Origin: Elmis aenea
Lineage: Eukaryota; Arthropoda; Insecta; Coleoptera; Elmidae
Length of the DNA: 64,000 bases
Reading direction: 5' to 3'
Assembly (NCBI GenBank): GCA_947652605.1
Contig: OX393576.1
Coordinates: 53,048,966 to 53,112,965, forward strand
Positions 34,436-46,469 of the stretch are shown here, piece by piece. The notes under the pieces are model-generated. The model saw only the letters and a list, made by a program, of their open reading frames with translations, made no database searches and was not told the DNA's origin. Made by a program: the position numbers and the translations under genes. Numbering within the stretch: position 1 is the first letter of the stretch; each line of letters opens with the position of its first letter.

Positions 34436-35278
34436 CTAGGTGATTAAGTTTGACCGTCGTCCCCCTATATATTTTAGTAAGTCGCAGGACATTTTGTACC
34501 TATAAAATAACGTTAAAATGTTTTTTATAAGGTGTAATATATCAGAACAGCGATAGTAATTTTTTTCTGGAAATTACATAGTACACTTTTTTATTTATTC
34601 TGAAAGAGAACTTAATTTTACATCCGTTGATGCTTAAAAAAAGAACGTACATAAAAAACTTTTGAGAAAAACTACTTTTAAATCATTTGTTATTTTTTTT
34701 ACATAATAAATAAAAAATAAAACAGGGTCATATTTTAGCTGCTACACTCTACCTGTAACTAAACTGTACTTAAAACTATTGTTAGTAAAAATGAGAACAA
34801 ACAAATAAACGGTAATATCTTAGATTTTTTTTTAATCTTTAACATGTCAACGTGTCCGCCTTCTGCATTAAATTAAAACACAGTTGTCCTCAGTATGTAC
34901 TATGTAACGCCTTAAATTCTTAAATACACATTTGCAGAAGTAACTCGGCAGAAAGTCCATTATCAATTAAATACTCATAAAATAATGACTTTTCGTAAAA
35001 AAAAAAGAATAAAGCACAATTATACAAGTTATCAACTAACAATTTTTTTAACTTCAAAACAAATAAATAATACTGCATCTGATGGAGAGAATAGTCTTAA
35101 AATAGGTTTTGCATATTATAAGAAATGTGTCAAGAAACAGATAATTGATTTTTAATTAAGTTTACTCATATTTAATTTTTAAAAAAGTTCTGTTTGAGAG
35201 GATATTATAAGCAAGTTTTTTTTTGGTTTAAAATTCCAGAACATACAAGACATAACAAAGAATGTAAATTAAAGTCAA
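34436..35278. repeat. Decayed relative of the 52.7-53.4 kb fold-back element
   Basis: The left end CTAGGTGATTAAGTTTGACC after TA resembles the CCGGGTGATTCAGTTTGAC terminus at 52709. An internal match, AACACAGTTGTCC following GTGTCCGCC, corresponds to 53178-53211. The right terminus is not convincing (AAAGTCAAACTT near 35272). Confidence 0.4.
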
Positions 35279-35281
35279 ACT

Positions 35282-35365
35282 TTGTCTAGACCACCGTCCC
35301 TCAAGGTGTGGTTTGTGGACCCCTGGGGCTGGGGGTCTTTAAAACCTTTCAGCGGGCCTGTGAGA
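35282..35365 (+). other. Possible hAT-like terminal sequence
   Basis: GGTGTGGTTTGTGGACCCCTGG followed by GGGGGTCTTTAAAACC is a style of GC-rich start seen in hAT elements. There is no partner end and no target duplication. Confidence 0.25.
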
Positions 35366-35717
35366 TTATTCAAAAACACTCTAGATTTCTTTTGTAAAAT
35401 TGTTTTTATCTTAACATTTATTCAGTTTATCTTGGTATTTATAAAGTCATTGAGAGTTACTTAAAAAAAATCTGGGTGAATTTATGAGTTAGAAATTCAA
35501 GAATTGTTTGAGAACTACTCGCGAGCAAAACGTCTACACGTCTCGGGACATACTGAACAGTTAGAAAAGGGTTCGCGTTCTGTAAATAAATATGTCATCA
35601 AGCGACGAACAACAATTGTTTCAAAAAATTGCCAAGTCTTATACATTGTCGAGTTTAGATTAAAATGCTTTACAAATTGGCGTTCAAATCAGATATAGAG
35701 CCCACAAGAAAAATTGA

Positions 35718-35755
35718 CCTGATGATGGTTTTAAAGAAGCGAAACGTCGCATGAA
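35718..35755 (+). other. CTGATGA...GAAAC motif, weak hammerhead-like signature
   Basis: CTGATGA is followed 15 bases later by GAAACGTC. The intervening GTTTTAAAGAAGC can form only a short stem with G-U pairs, with two unpaired bases before it. The core words match a hammerhead ribozyme, but helices I and III are not evident. Could equally be the tail of an unidentified retroelement. Confidence 0.2.
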
Positions 35756-35819
35756 AAATATAATTGGGGATTTTGATTCCTTGCAAAAAGTGGCCTAAAA
35801 AAGTTTTTACAGAAATGAA

Positions 35820-35990
35820 ATTTGACATCAAATGAAAAAGTTTCTACTTTTTCCCCTATATCTCAAAAGCTATATACGTACTGTTTGAGGCAAATTATTA
35901 AGCACCTGTATATACAGCTTTGCCCTAATTTAACCGAAGTCGTAACTCTTACGAGATCCCCATAGTGGCCCTCGAAAAACGAGAACCCTG
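35820..35990. mobile_element. Solo right end of a CAGGGTTCTCG-type MITE
   Basis: CGAGAACCCTG followed by TA at 35991-35992 is a CAGGGT-type terminus. GAGATCCCCAT (35953-35963) also occurs in the 22.1 and 47.5 kb elements. The left end is missing. Confidence 0.4.
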
Positions 35991-35992
35991 TA

Positions 35993-37780
35993 TACACTAT
36001 TGGAAAAAATATCAAAAGTAAAAGTTATACGCAACGCAACAAAAATATTCTAGTTTTAATTTAATCATGTGCATCTCACACGTGAAGCAAAGATAAGTTT
36101 GTAAAAAAACAACGACATTAAATATTTGCACTATTAAAAAAACTTTTTATTTATATATATATATATATATATAATATAAATATATAGATATTAAATGAAC
36201 ACCAATATTGCTATAAAGATAGAAATTAATTTAGTTCAGTTGCTCATTAGTTTACTTTTGACGGCATTTCACTGGTTTAATTTTATACAGGATATATATT
36301 TATTGTGACACACATTTTTAAAGTCGAATTGTTTCTGGTAGAAGTTTTCTCATGTACACTTTTTTTTTACATAGATATATGTAAGTATGTCTATTTTTTT
36401 AAATGTTTATTCGCGTTAAGTTTTCGATGTGACGATATTTTATCATAAAAAAGTTACCTGAAAAGTTTTAGCTTGGTACAGCCAGTATTTTAAATCTGCA
36501 GGATTTCGTAGGGTGCTTCAAAAGTTCAAAAGTTAAAGCAAAGGGATTATTGTTGTCTAATAGTATTGACTCACAGGTGGGACAATATATCACTAAAGCC
36601 TTTCTTTCATCTCTCCGATTCTAAATGTATCTTTAATATAGGTATCATTAGATATTTATTTATGACGTTCTAAAGGTTTATAATGTGCAAGGCTTTATTA
36701 AAACCATTATAAACTGTTTTAATCACATTTACTTGTAGATTTTATTGTTGTGGTTAATTTGCTAGATATATATAATTAACTTGTTGGCTACATGAAAGTG
36801 ATAACCATTTACTTTTAAATTTAATTAACCGTTGATGAAAATAACATATAGCGGTGTTTTTGCAATGCAGGGTTTTCAGATAACCAAAGAAAAGATCAAT
36901 GTAATTGTTTTATCTTTATATATGCAAGGTGATTTATTTAATTAAGCTATCTTTCTTTCAACTTTAAACATGATTTTACAACTAGAAATACTTTTTGTTA
37001 TAAAGTACCTACATAAAAATAATCTATTGTACATCATTTTATCTACGACAAAAATACATTGAATAATACAAGGAATGGATAATGCAGGTAATTTATATAT
37101 AATTCCAATTAATCAAACGTAAAAGTATCTATCAATTTATACATAAGGTGCCTCTCATTGTTTATAACGTGTTATTATAGCCTATGTAAATTCCAAAACC
37201 AAACACCATCATAAAACATATAATTTTTTGCAGATTACGTGATCACGTCCGCAGATTGTTCAAAATTACATCCTATCGCCGGCAAATTGAACGTGGTGTT
37301 ATTTAAAACTGCTGGAAAAGCTACAGTAATTATTTGTTTGAAATAGAACATCAACAACGCAACTACGACTGCTGAATAGCAAAATATGTATTCTGTTATT
37401 TCAAATAGAGCAAAGTATTACTACCATTTTGTTGATAATATTTATGAATCAATTGGTTTTTGTATTAGGTTTTTCTCATTAGTAAGTTCGTATTATATGT
37501 ATAACTTATTTAAAATTAAATGAATATTTTTTGTTGACTACTAATAAAAATTTGTAATTAAACAACAACTAAAGATACAAAACTAGATTTTAAAAGAAAT
37601 ATTAAATATTTTACCAATAGAAAGATATACCTAACTAGACGAAAATAATAATTGCACATTACATGTGTTTACTTTTCAAACAACATTAATTTAATAGGTA
37701 CCTACAATAAGAATTAAAATATGAGTTTTTAATGCGATTATCGTTGTTGAATGCTTTTTGTTAAGTTTTTTATGTCAGTT
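35993..37780. other. 1.8 kb AT-rich DNA with an (AT)n microsatellite
   Basis: A run of alternating TA lies at about 36152-36173. Nothing else is identifiable. Confidence 0.5.
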
Positions 37781-37785
37781 TGGTA

Positions 37786-38522
37786 TTACGTCACTTTAAA
37801 TAAAATGCTTGCTAATAAACTAGATTCAACCGATAATGTGTTTCTGAATTTATTTTTTATATAATTCGTTTGTGAAAACAGTGACTCAAATAAAGTTAAA
37901 ATAGCCGACGCTAATTTCTTTAAAAATTTGAATACTTCTGGAATTGTATGCCAGGCATTAATAATTTTGGTTTCAGCATTATTATTTATTTTTTCCTCCA
38001 AACGTTCCCTTTCAATAATCTCTTTATTTTCCCTTAAGTCAATAAACTTTTGCCTCCAAATTGCACTTGATCAAAATCGATTTATTGCATTTCAAACTTT
38101 TCTAATTTTAACCATTCAAAAATTTCCAAATAAAGTTCATAAACTTTAATTATGTCTGAGTAAATTATAAATATATCTATTATTGATACCACAGCTGTGG
38201 TTAAATCTTCAGTCAATTGAATTTGATTTATTTCAAGTTGATGTGTCGAATTTTCTATAAAAAAATTTAAATTTGGAAAATATTTGAAGGCATGAGAAGT
38301 AATATCTCGTTTAAATAACTACTTGTAATTTTGTTTGAAATTCGCATAGTTTCGAAACAAAATGCATGTATTTTATTTGAATAAATATAATTTCGTGTTA
38401 TTAATTAATTATTTAAAACAAAACGTATTAAGTTTCCGAAAATTTAAGAAAAGCAACTATTTCTCCCGCGTGCCAATAAAACTTTTCTACGGGCCAGCTG
38501 TGCCATAGGTTCGGCACTCCTG
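37786..38522 (-). pseudogene. hAT transposase C-terminal dimerisation domain relic
   Basis: The minus strand at 38001-37786 reads AWHTIPEVFKFLKKLASAIL and LFESLFSQTNYIKNKFRNTL, the hATC dimerisation motif (P-L-LA-IL-F-ES-FS--K-IKNK-R--L). Upstream fragments at 38300-38002 in broken frames read NLNFFIENSTHQLEINQIQL-like helical sequence. The element start on this strand is CAGGAGTGCCGAACCTATGG at 38522, a hAT-type terminus. Between start and domain only about 500 bp remain, so most of the transposase is deleted. ATCTAAAT (38523-38530) would be the target copy, but its partner was not found. Confidence 0.65.
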
Positions 38523-38530
38523 ATCTAAAT

Positions 38531-39174
38531 AGAGTAGGTACACACTTTTATTTATGCCAGTTTTGAGAATTTCGGCTTTTCGAAAGTGATTTTTTTTAAA
38601 CATTTCTAGTTATAAAAAAATCTACTGGAGACAAAAGTACTAAAAAGCATACATATTTTTCAAAAAGAAACTAGAAACATAAGTGTTTTTTTTTTGTTAT
38701 AACTAAGTTTATGTTAAAAATAAATCTCTTAGATCAGCCAAACATTTTAAAAATATACAGAAACAACAAATGTCTCTTTTAAAAGTTTATTTATCGTTTT
38801 AGTTTGAAGCCAACTGGTCTTCAGGCAATTACCACTTTAGAACGAACTTGAACTTTAAATAAAATAAAACAAAATCGGCTTCTTAAATATAAGTGATTTG
38901 TTATGTATCGGATTAAATAATAAGCACGAGTTGCTTTGATATTTTCAAATCAATAAGTCACGGTTTAAGCGATCCATTATTGTGCATGCGATTATGTATT
39001 CTGCAAGATTTTGTGTTTTTTTTTATTAAAGCATGAAACTCTTTATAAAATATCGTATACTATATTAATTGCCAAATTGACATTTATTAACGTACCTGTC
39101 GTGCAAATTTTGTTTTAATACCGTAGGGAAATGTTAAACGTCCTTTTAGTTTTCAAAAGTAATTTTGTTTTATC
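38531..39174. other. AT-rich DNA, nothing recognised
   Basis: No feature found. Confidence 0.45.
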
Positions 39175-39675
39175 TGTTTGTGTGTTTGTTTATTTGTTCG
39201 CTATACAATCCTAGGTCCGTTGACCGATCGGGACCAAATTTTGCACAGTTACTATTTAGGACCTTGCAGATCTAACGCCAAACTTTAAGTACAAGCACAT
39301 ATTACCAATTTAAAAAAAAAAAATATTCTTGGACGGGATTCGATCTTACGTCGGCAAATACCTGGTCATAACACGATACGGCGCGGTGTATTTCACAAGT
39401 AAAGATTGTTTTGTATACAATTAGTAATAAATGTACATGAAGTATTATTTTTATTAGTACATTTTTAATTGAAACAAGACGAAAGAAAATAAATTTGAGT
39501 TATTATTCAATTTTTAAGCAATAAATAGTTATTTTTTAAGGAATTATGAGAAAATGAAAAGATGATTGATCAGAGTATGTCATTTGTGTATGATTTGGAA
39601 TTATTGGGCTTATTCAAGTTAAAACAGTAATTAAAATTGTAATCGCCCGTGCAACGCCGGGTAAACCATCTTATA
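39175..39675 (+). repeat. Helitron-like or related dispersed repeat
   Basis: Starts with a TGTTTGTGTGTTTGTTTATT run, then GTTGACCGATCGGGACCAAA and TTTTGCACAGTTACTA, and ends CGCCCGTGCAACGCCGGGTA. This combination is a widespread non-coding repeat in invertebrates, and the CCCG...CGGG end hairpin resembles Helitron 3' ends. The expected CTAG end has decayed to CATCTT, so the class is uncertain. Confidence 0.4.
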
Positions 39676-41345
39676 AGTTATAAAATAATGTAGTTAAGTA
39701 CAAATTAGGGAAAAATTTATGTTTTTACAAATATTCGAAAGGTTTTTTTTTGATTCAGCCTTTTCAGAGTTTTAAATGATAAGGTATAATTTCTAAATCA
39801 TTTATATATATTTTTAGAGTAAATTGTAATTTCTGTGCTTTTACAGACGTTCACAATAAACTAGATGTTTACAAATTTATATTGATAATAAAACAAATGA
39901 TATTTATTCATCGTTTGGCTCAATATTTTACAATAATATAGCTTACAAATATTAATATATAACATTAAAACTTATTCCTTGTAAGACTCATGAGCTGATG
40001 TCTAAACCTTAAAATATTAGTTTCATTTAAAATGTCGCTTTTAAAATTCCAATCCTTTATAAAACAGACAGTTTTGAGTGTAAGTTTCTTTTCAAAATGA
40101 CACTTTATAAACTTTTTATTTTCTAGTTTCTAATCGGATAACTGTGTATCTCAGAATCCCGGTTATATATTTTAACAAAAAATTTGAAAGCACGTTATTT
40201 ATAATTTTGAAAACAAAAATAATTGTATTAACAAATATTCATTGGTTAATACTAAGCCACTGTCAAGTATCTAGCATTAGAGTAATTTTGGTGTAACTGG
40301 ATCAGTGTAAAATAATTCTCAAAACCTTCTTTTGCAGTTTTTGATGTCGGTTTAAATCGTTGGTATTCGCCAGAAATAAAATACTACAGCATTATTTAAA
40401 ATTGGTTGCCATGATGCTTTTGTATATTTGAATTTTAGCAAGGATTGGAAGTTTACTACTTGATCTATCAAAGAAAAAATTTTTAAGACATTTTTAAACT
40501 ATACAATCTGTATTACTTTTAACATAATAAATAAATATGCGTCCACTTTCATAGTAACAGGTTACTAGATAGGTATTATAGTGGCAAAATTTTAATTTTT
40601 GTAAATTTTGCTACTGTATTAGAAAAAACTTGTGTATCACATGGGAAAAGTGGGTTTTTCCCACACCACGTGTCGTACATTTTCAAGTCTAGTGAGGAAA
40701 GGGCTAACTTTTTTCCCTATTTGCATAATTATGCATTTTAAACTTTGCAGAAATGAATAATACTTGCAAAAAATCATACTACATTAAAATTTTCAACGTA
40801 AGTATTGTTTCGTGTAGAATACGTTATTTTTATGGTCATAATAATTGTGTGTGGAATCACACATTATGTTGTTCAGTTCTTCATTCATTGAGCAATGATT
40901 TATTTCTGTATTACCCTGCAAACATTGAGAAAATTGCTTGCTTGGATGTTCGAATATGGCAAAATTGTGTAGAATACCTTTGAATGATTAATGATTATCA
41001 GTTATTACGATAACAAACGGAAATGAGCCATGTACGTATCGGTTTTTGAAACGTTCTTAGTAAAATTTTACTGCTGTACTTTCGAATTCGTGATCAAACA
41101 GATACAGCACGATGAAATGCGGAATTTATCGGTAAAACACTTCTAAAAATTTTTACTGCTCATAAAACTTAATATTACCTACTCCAATGTTTGTTTAATG
41201 ATTTGCGTAGTGGTTAATATCGAGTGATGTTAGCTTATTGTGCATCACAATGACATGATATCATCTTGTATAGTGTTATCAATCGCGTCGGGACTCCCTC
41301 AACGTAAATTCGAGCCTTGCCCATGTACTGAACACAAGTAAGTTC
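39676..41345. other. 1.7 kb AT-rich DNA upstream of a promoter-like site
   Basis: No coding signal. A palindromic octamer-like word TTTGCATAATTATGCATTTT lies at 40719-40738 beside TTTTTCCC/GGGAAAA blocks (40643-40716). If the promoter at 41351 is real, this stretch could hold upstream control sites; that is inference. Confidence 0.35.
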
Positions 41346-41350
41346 CACTA

Positions 41351-41390
41351 TATATAAACAGAATGGAGATGGAATGTACATTCATCATTC
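41351..41390 (+). promoter_or_regulatory. TATA box plus initiator, candidate core promoter
   Basis: TATATAAA at 41351-41358 is followed about 30 bases later by overlapping initiators TTCATC and TCATTC (41382-41390), the arthropod TCAKTY form. Spacing is at the upper end of the usual range. The downstream candidate exon has a good splice donor. Confidence 0.4.
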
Positions 41391-41500
41391 GATAGCGGTA
41401 CTGAGTGTTAGTGAAACGGTTTACCGCACAGTTATAACGTGCAATACGAAGTTTAAGTGACATCTTTAGGTTTGTGTCTCGTGCCTTTACGTAATCTTAG
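41387..41500 (+). other. Candidate non-coding first exon
   Basis: From the initiator the sequence is more balanced in base composition and lacks an ATG in good context, then reaches ATCTTAG|GTAAAT, a fitting splice donor at 41501. Such short untranslated first exons are common in TATA-driven insect genes. No downstream coding exon was recognised, so the gene, if any, continues beyond a long intron. Confidence 0.3.
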
Positions 41501-41643
41501 GTAAATATCAGTTTCTATTTAATTATAGTCTTGCGGTATTAATTATAAACAAAGGCCATGCATTTATTAGGCACGCAATTGTGCATAACAACAAAAGTTT
41601 TGTGTTAAAAAAAAAAATTGCGATACAAATTGTTGCGGATCCT

Positions 41644-41882
41644 TTACATGCAGTTTATACATTTTTGAAAAGCTTTTTCAAAAAGTGCTTTACAACCGAA
41701 ATGTTTAACTACGTGTGAGATCAAGTAACTTTTTAACGCATCACGATATTTTATGGGCAAATGAAGTTCACAATATCTAATACCCGGTGATTTAGTTGGT
41801 GGAACAATTTTATTTTTATTACACAATCGAACCCTATACAACGTTTTTGTACATCTCTCAAAATCTTCTTTAAGATTATGTA
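41644..41882 (-). CDS. Unrecognised ORF fragment cut by a MITE
   Basis: About 80 codons read on the minus strand up to the MITE at 41883, including RVRLCNKNKIVPPTKSPGIR and CELHLPIKYRDALKSYLISH. The amino-acid mix looks more protein-like than neighbouring chance ORFs. The apparent start lies inside the MITE, so the true 5' part is unknown; nothing matching was seen on the far side. No family recognised. Confidence 0.25.
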
Positions 41883-42492
41883 CAGGGTGGTCCAAATTCG
41901 ATGTCATTACATGGGTATCTCACTTAATAATCAATATAAAGAACGGTTAAATGACTATAAATGGGCAGTTTCTTGAAAGAAACTCAGAGCAGTTTTAAAT
42001 ATATTGTCATTTCCGGTTTTTCTTGTTTTATTTTTTGTTTTCACAGCCTATTTTTGTTTTTCGTCTTTAAAAAAATTAAAAAACCTTTGTAACTTGCGTA
42101 TTATTGAAAATAAATACATCAACCCTTATATATTTGGAATGGGAAAAAATAAGGAATTTAAATAGGTCTATAGCTTTCTTAAAAAAAGGCAAGTTTGTGT
42201 CATAACTTTTTAACGGCGAGGGTAAAATTATTTTTTTAGTACCATCAAATTCTACAATAGTCTTTATAAACTTTTTCGATATTTACAACAATATGAAAGA
42301 TATAACACATTATAAATATAACAAAAAAAAAAAAAAACAGTTTGTCTCTAATAACTCAAAAACCGGATATGATAGAATATTTTTGTCTGAGTTTGTCTCA
42401 AAAAACTGCACATTTTTGGTAATTTAACCGTTTTTCTATCTTGACTATTAAGCGAGATACAAATGTAATCCCATCGAATTTGGACCACCCTG
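41883..42492. mobile_element. Fold-back MITE, 610 bp
   Basis: Ends CAGGGTGGTCCAAATTCGATG and CATCGAATTTGGACCACCCTG-like inverse, flanked by TA (41881-41882, 42493-42494). Subterminal blocks (GAGATAC/GTATCTC, AACGGTTAAAT/ATTTAACCGTT) pair. The centre is AT-rich without an ORF. A solo terminus of the same type lies at 25419-25429. Confidence 0.75.
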
Positions 42493-42494
42493 TA

Positions 42495-43900
42495 ATTATA
42501 TATTTTTTATAGTGATATAGTATGTTAAACCGGCGCTAGACAATTTTTTTTGTGAGTTACATAATATTTCTTCAACATTTTGGCAATAAGTTTTATTCTG
42601 AATACGACCATCTATAAAAATACTAACAAACAAAATCGTCATTAAGACAAATGGATTTCAGCATTTGTTTCTTATTTTTCAAAGTTATTCCGCTTTGTGT
42701 ATTTGTAAATGACAGTTTATAATCTATGATGTCATTTAGCTTCCATAAGGAACTATCATTGTGCGTAATTAAATTAGATATGGAACATTATACGAACAGA
42801 AAATTGGGAATCATTTTTATTTATAAGGGTGTAGAAAAATACAACAAAGTCTAATTTTAAGAACGTTTTTTTGAATACATGGCTACGATTTTGTTAAATT
42901 TAGTTAATTATTCTAAAAGTTTTCTACATGCATTTGTTTTTATTTTTAATAAATACTCGTTTGTGTTTAGAATAATATATTCAACCAAAATCTAAAAAAG
43001 TTTAGCACAAAATTAAATAAGAGTTCATCACTGCTAGTTTAACATATTGACAGTTTAATATGAAAGTGAATAAGTTCAGTTTAGGAAAAAAACTGAAAAT
43101 CTTTATTGTAGAGTAGACCTACAGTTAATATTTTAAAACCTCCACTTGCTTTGACCAATTGAAAATAATTCATAATTAATAGGTAATAAAGTCTATTTTC
43201 CGTAGTCTAATTAAAGACTAAGTAAGCTAAGGAGTAAAACTTTGCCATTTTACTATTTAACTCGTCATGTAAAACAAAATCTACAAGTTTATAATATAAA
43301 ACTTATAAGCATTGTTTATAATATTTTTAATTTTAAAGTGTCAAACTTCTATGTGTATTATATAAATAGTCCGTCAAAAACCAAAAACAAATCTACTTTC
43401 ATGCCACTTACAAAAAGTATTTGACACTTACTAACGATATTATAGAACGTAATTACAATAATAAACTTAGCCTGAATACTAAATTCCGGTAAACAAATTA
43501 AATGTACTTACATAGAGCGTGCAGATCTAATTTGCTCTTAATTACTTTAAAATTTATTGTAATTACTAGTACTAGCAAATTAAAATAACATTACTTTAAG
43601 TGTTAATAAATATTCCAGTAGCATTTTGGGTCATATACTTTTATGTATTTTGTAACTCATTGTCAGTTATTTTTTGGCTTCGTACAGTGTTTTACAAGAT
43701 TTTGTAATTTTGGACAAATTCTGTGAAGGTAAAAATTATTTTAAACAATTTAATTTGTGTTGTATTAGTTAATAAATCATTAGGCTTCCGTGTAAACATC
43801 TAAGGCTCAAAACGATTTTGTATATAAATTTTAAATCTGAATAAAACAATAATTTTTAAGACCAATTTACTTTATTTTAATGTACAGCATTATTTATTTT
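42495..43900. other. 1.4 kb AT-rich DNA, nothing recognised
   Basis: No feature found. Confidence 0.45.
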
Positions 43901-43904
43901 ATTT

Positions 43905-44040
43905 ATTTATAAGTGCATAAGTCCTTCTACTGAGGTGTAGAACTGTTAAGTTGTGTTGTGCTGATTTTTTTCATGTTTTTCTGCCTTGCGCTAGGTTTTC
44001 TATCTCCTCTCATTTGATTTTTCTATCCACTGCTCCATTT
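43905..44040 (-). pseudogene. 3' tail of the 28-kb RTE-like family, second copy
   Basis: GTCCTTCTACTGAGGTGTAG, AACTGTTAAGTTGTGTTGTG and TCATGTTTTTCTGCC track 28075-28160 with few changes. Only the last dozens of codons and the 3' tail survive. Confidence 0.6.
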
Positions 44041-44044
44041 TTAA

Positions 44045-45215
44045 TTATATTATATATTATAGTATTTCTGTAATGCTGTAAAATTTGGCAATTTACAAGC
44101 ACATAATTTTTCACATTTAGCATTGTACAATTCTTCTGTTGCTCTGTTACTTTGTTTTAGAAAAAATCAGTAGACATAAACCGAAAAATCTTACTATAAA
44201 CTAAAAAATATTTTTAAAAAACGCAGTTTTAAATAAAACAGTAAAATAAAGAGAGCATCTTTTGTCTACGATGCTATTATGCTAAATGACAAAATCTTGA
44301 AAGTTTCTTTTTTTATACGATGACATGAAACATAATTTAACAGTCGGTTTTTCCCAAGACCTTTTTTTGTAAACTGAAGTAGCACAGAAATAAAAATGCT
44401 GGAAAAAGCGATTTTTTTACAAAGCCTATGAATATTTTACAATATTCCACATGATTTATTGAGTTCTTTAACAAAAATTGAATCCGCAAGAATATGAATA
44501 GCTTCTACCGTAAACAATTTTTACGGACTTAAGACATAACCATATCTTGTGTGAATTGTAATGCGGCATTCTCAGATCTGCGTTAATATAGGTATTAATA
44601 TTAGCAACAAAATTGCTTAAAAAGTATTAGACGTGCATTAATTACGTGCGCTAACTCTTAAGGAATCGTTTCACAGAGATTTGCACTTCTTCAGTCAGAA
44701 AATCTCATCATTTTTTGACAAACAGAGCAGAAATATTGCTGAAACGAAGCTTTAGAATTGATTTCTTAAGCAGTATATTGCTTCTTAGATATTACAAAAA
44801 GGTGCTCCAACCACTCCAAAATAAATGTGATACAGTTGAATAATATAAAAACAGCAAATTTTCCACGATTTTCGTAACGTGTTGAATGCTTTTGGTGACA
44901 TATTTTATTTATTAAATCCTATCAAAATATTTAAACAACTAAAAATCAGTCATTATTAAATCAGTTGGGCAAAAAAATAAATCAGTGTTCGTTATTCTTA
45001 TGTAATGAGCATATTTTAATCAGCTCTGTCCTCAAATACAATATTTCGATTTTTTTTGAAATTAAAATTTTTGGGGCTTCCTTTATCGGTGGGGTACCTG
45101 GTTGGCGCTTTAAACGCATGTGCGTAAGTACGATCCTGATTTTAATGCCTAACTTGTTGGTTGTGCTATAAATTTGTGTTTGAGCCTGCCTATAAGACCA
45201 TTTTAAATTTAGCTA
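44045..45215. other. AT-rich DNA, nothing recognised
   Basis: No feature found. Confidence 0.45.
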
Positions 45216-45223
45216 CCTGCACG

Positions 45224-45574
45224 CAGAGCCGGTCCTAGGGTTTGCGGGGCCGTGTGCGAAAATAAATGCGGGGCAGGATATTTTGATATAGGGCAGAAAA
45301 AAGCACATTGCCCTCATTTTGTATATACCAAGAAATACGGCTAGCGAGGGGCCGGTCTAGGTGCGGGGGCGTTGTGCCTGTGTACAGATCCCAAAATGAG
45401 GACGAAAACTTTTTTTTTAAAGGTCACCAGCCTGTTTTTTCAGTTTTTTAGTGATAGTAACATTAGTAACAACCCCCCATTTATTTTCGGACAGGGCCCC
45501 GCAAACCCTAAACGGCTAGCGCGGGACCGGTCTAGGCGCGGAGCACACTCTGCACACCCTTATATCCGGCCCTG
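45224..45574. mobile_element. hAT-type MITE, 351 bp, perfect 8-bp target duplication
   Basis: CCTGCACG occurs directly before (45216-45223) and after (45575-45582) the element. Ends CAGAGCCGG and CCGGCCCTG are a short imperfect inverted repeat of hAT style. GC-rich blocks (GGGGCCGGTCTAGGTGCGG, GGGACCGGTCTAGGCGCGG) recur inside. An 80-codon ORF across the right end is incidental. Confidence 0.8.
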
Positions 45575-45582
45575 CCTGCACG

Positions 45583-46469
45583 CTATAGATTTGCAGCAGT
45601 TAATTCATCGTTAATAAACGCTACAAAAGCTGCTTTAACTGTTTTTAATAATATTTACTTCGAAAACAAAGCTCTTTCACTACCATTTAGAAACGACCTG
45701 GTAATAAATTCTAGGATATCTTAGACATGTAATGTAAAGGAAATGATACTATTACAATCCCTATAATTTACTAACACACAATTTAACAATTTCTATTAAA
45801 CTAAGTGGATTGAAAATAATTTCATTTTGCTACGTGTGTGATGGCTTGCCTTGGATTCGCCGAAGTACAGGGACTTTTTGTGTTTAGTTTTAACGGTAAC
45901 ACGCCGCAAATATGTGTGTTTATAAATTCCTTATTTTTTGCGTAATTGCAGTGGTCATTTTATGCCGAATAACATTTTTAATTCCGCGCGCGGTTGCTGA
46001 ACTTGGCTTGGTAAATATAAAGGAACATGAAATACACTTCTAGTTCCTTTTTTGTGGGATAATCTATTAGTGCTTTGTAACACGGTGTAGCTAGCACTCG
46101 TATTACAAACGGGACCTTTTGAATCAAGTTTTACGGTTAATCTGAATACGCTTCTTTAATATTTAACTAAAAAAATTCAAAGGGAATATGTTATGAGTTA
46201 TATGTTACTGCGGTGTTAATTTTCTTCCTAGATAAAAAAAAATTAAAATACAAACAGTATAAGGCACCAGTTTACCATTTTTTAATGGTTATTCTACGAA
46301 CATCAATTAGAATATGAAATGTAAGCTTATTGTAGTAATCAAACCTTTTCATGTAAAGAAAAAAATGAGGATTGATTTACAAATTGGTAATGCAGCGTTT
46401 AAAATACCCGATTATATAAAGTATTTCGCTTATATTAAATACAAAAATTATTCAATCACAAGTGTCCTG
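45583..46469. other. AT-rich DNA, nothing recognised
   Basis: No feature found. Confidence 0.45.

Noticed and set aside
36150..36185. (TA)n tract as a possible origin or regulatory element
   Set aside because: A plain microsatellite in AT-rich DNA with no supporting signals.
39330..39362. GATCGAATCCC on the minus strand resembling a tRNA B box
   Set aside because: No A box at the right distance, no acceptor stem and no cloverleaf; it lies in a degenerate repeat.
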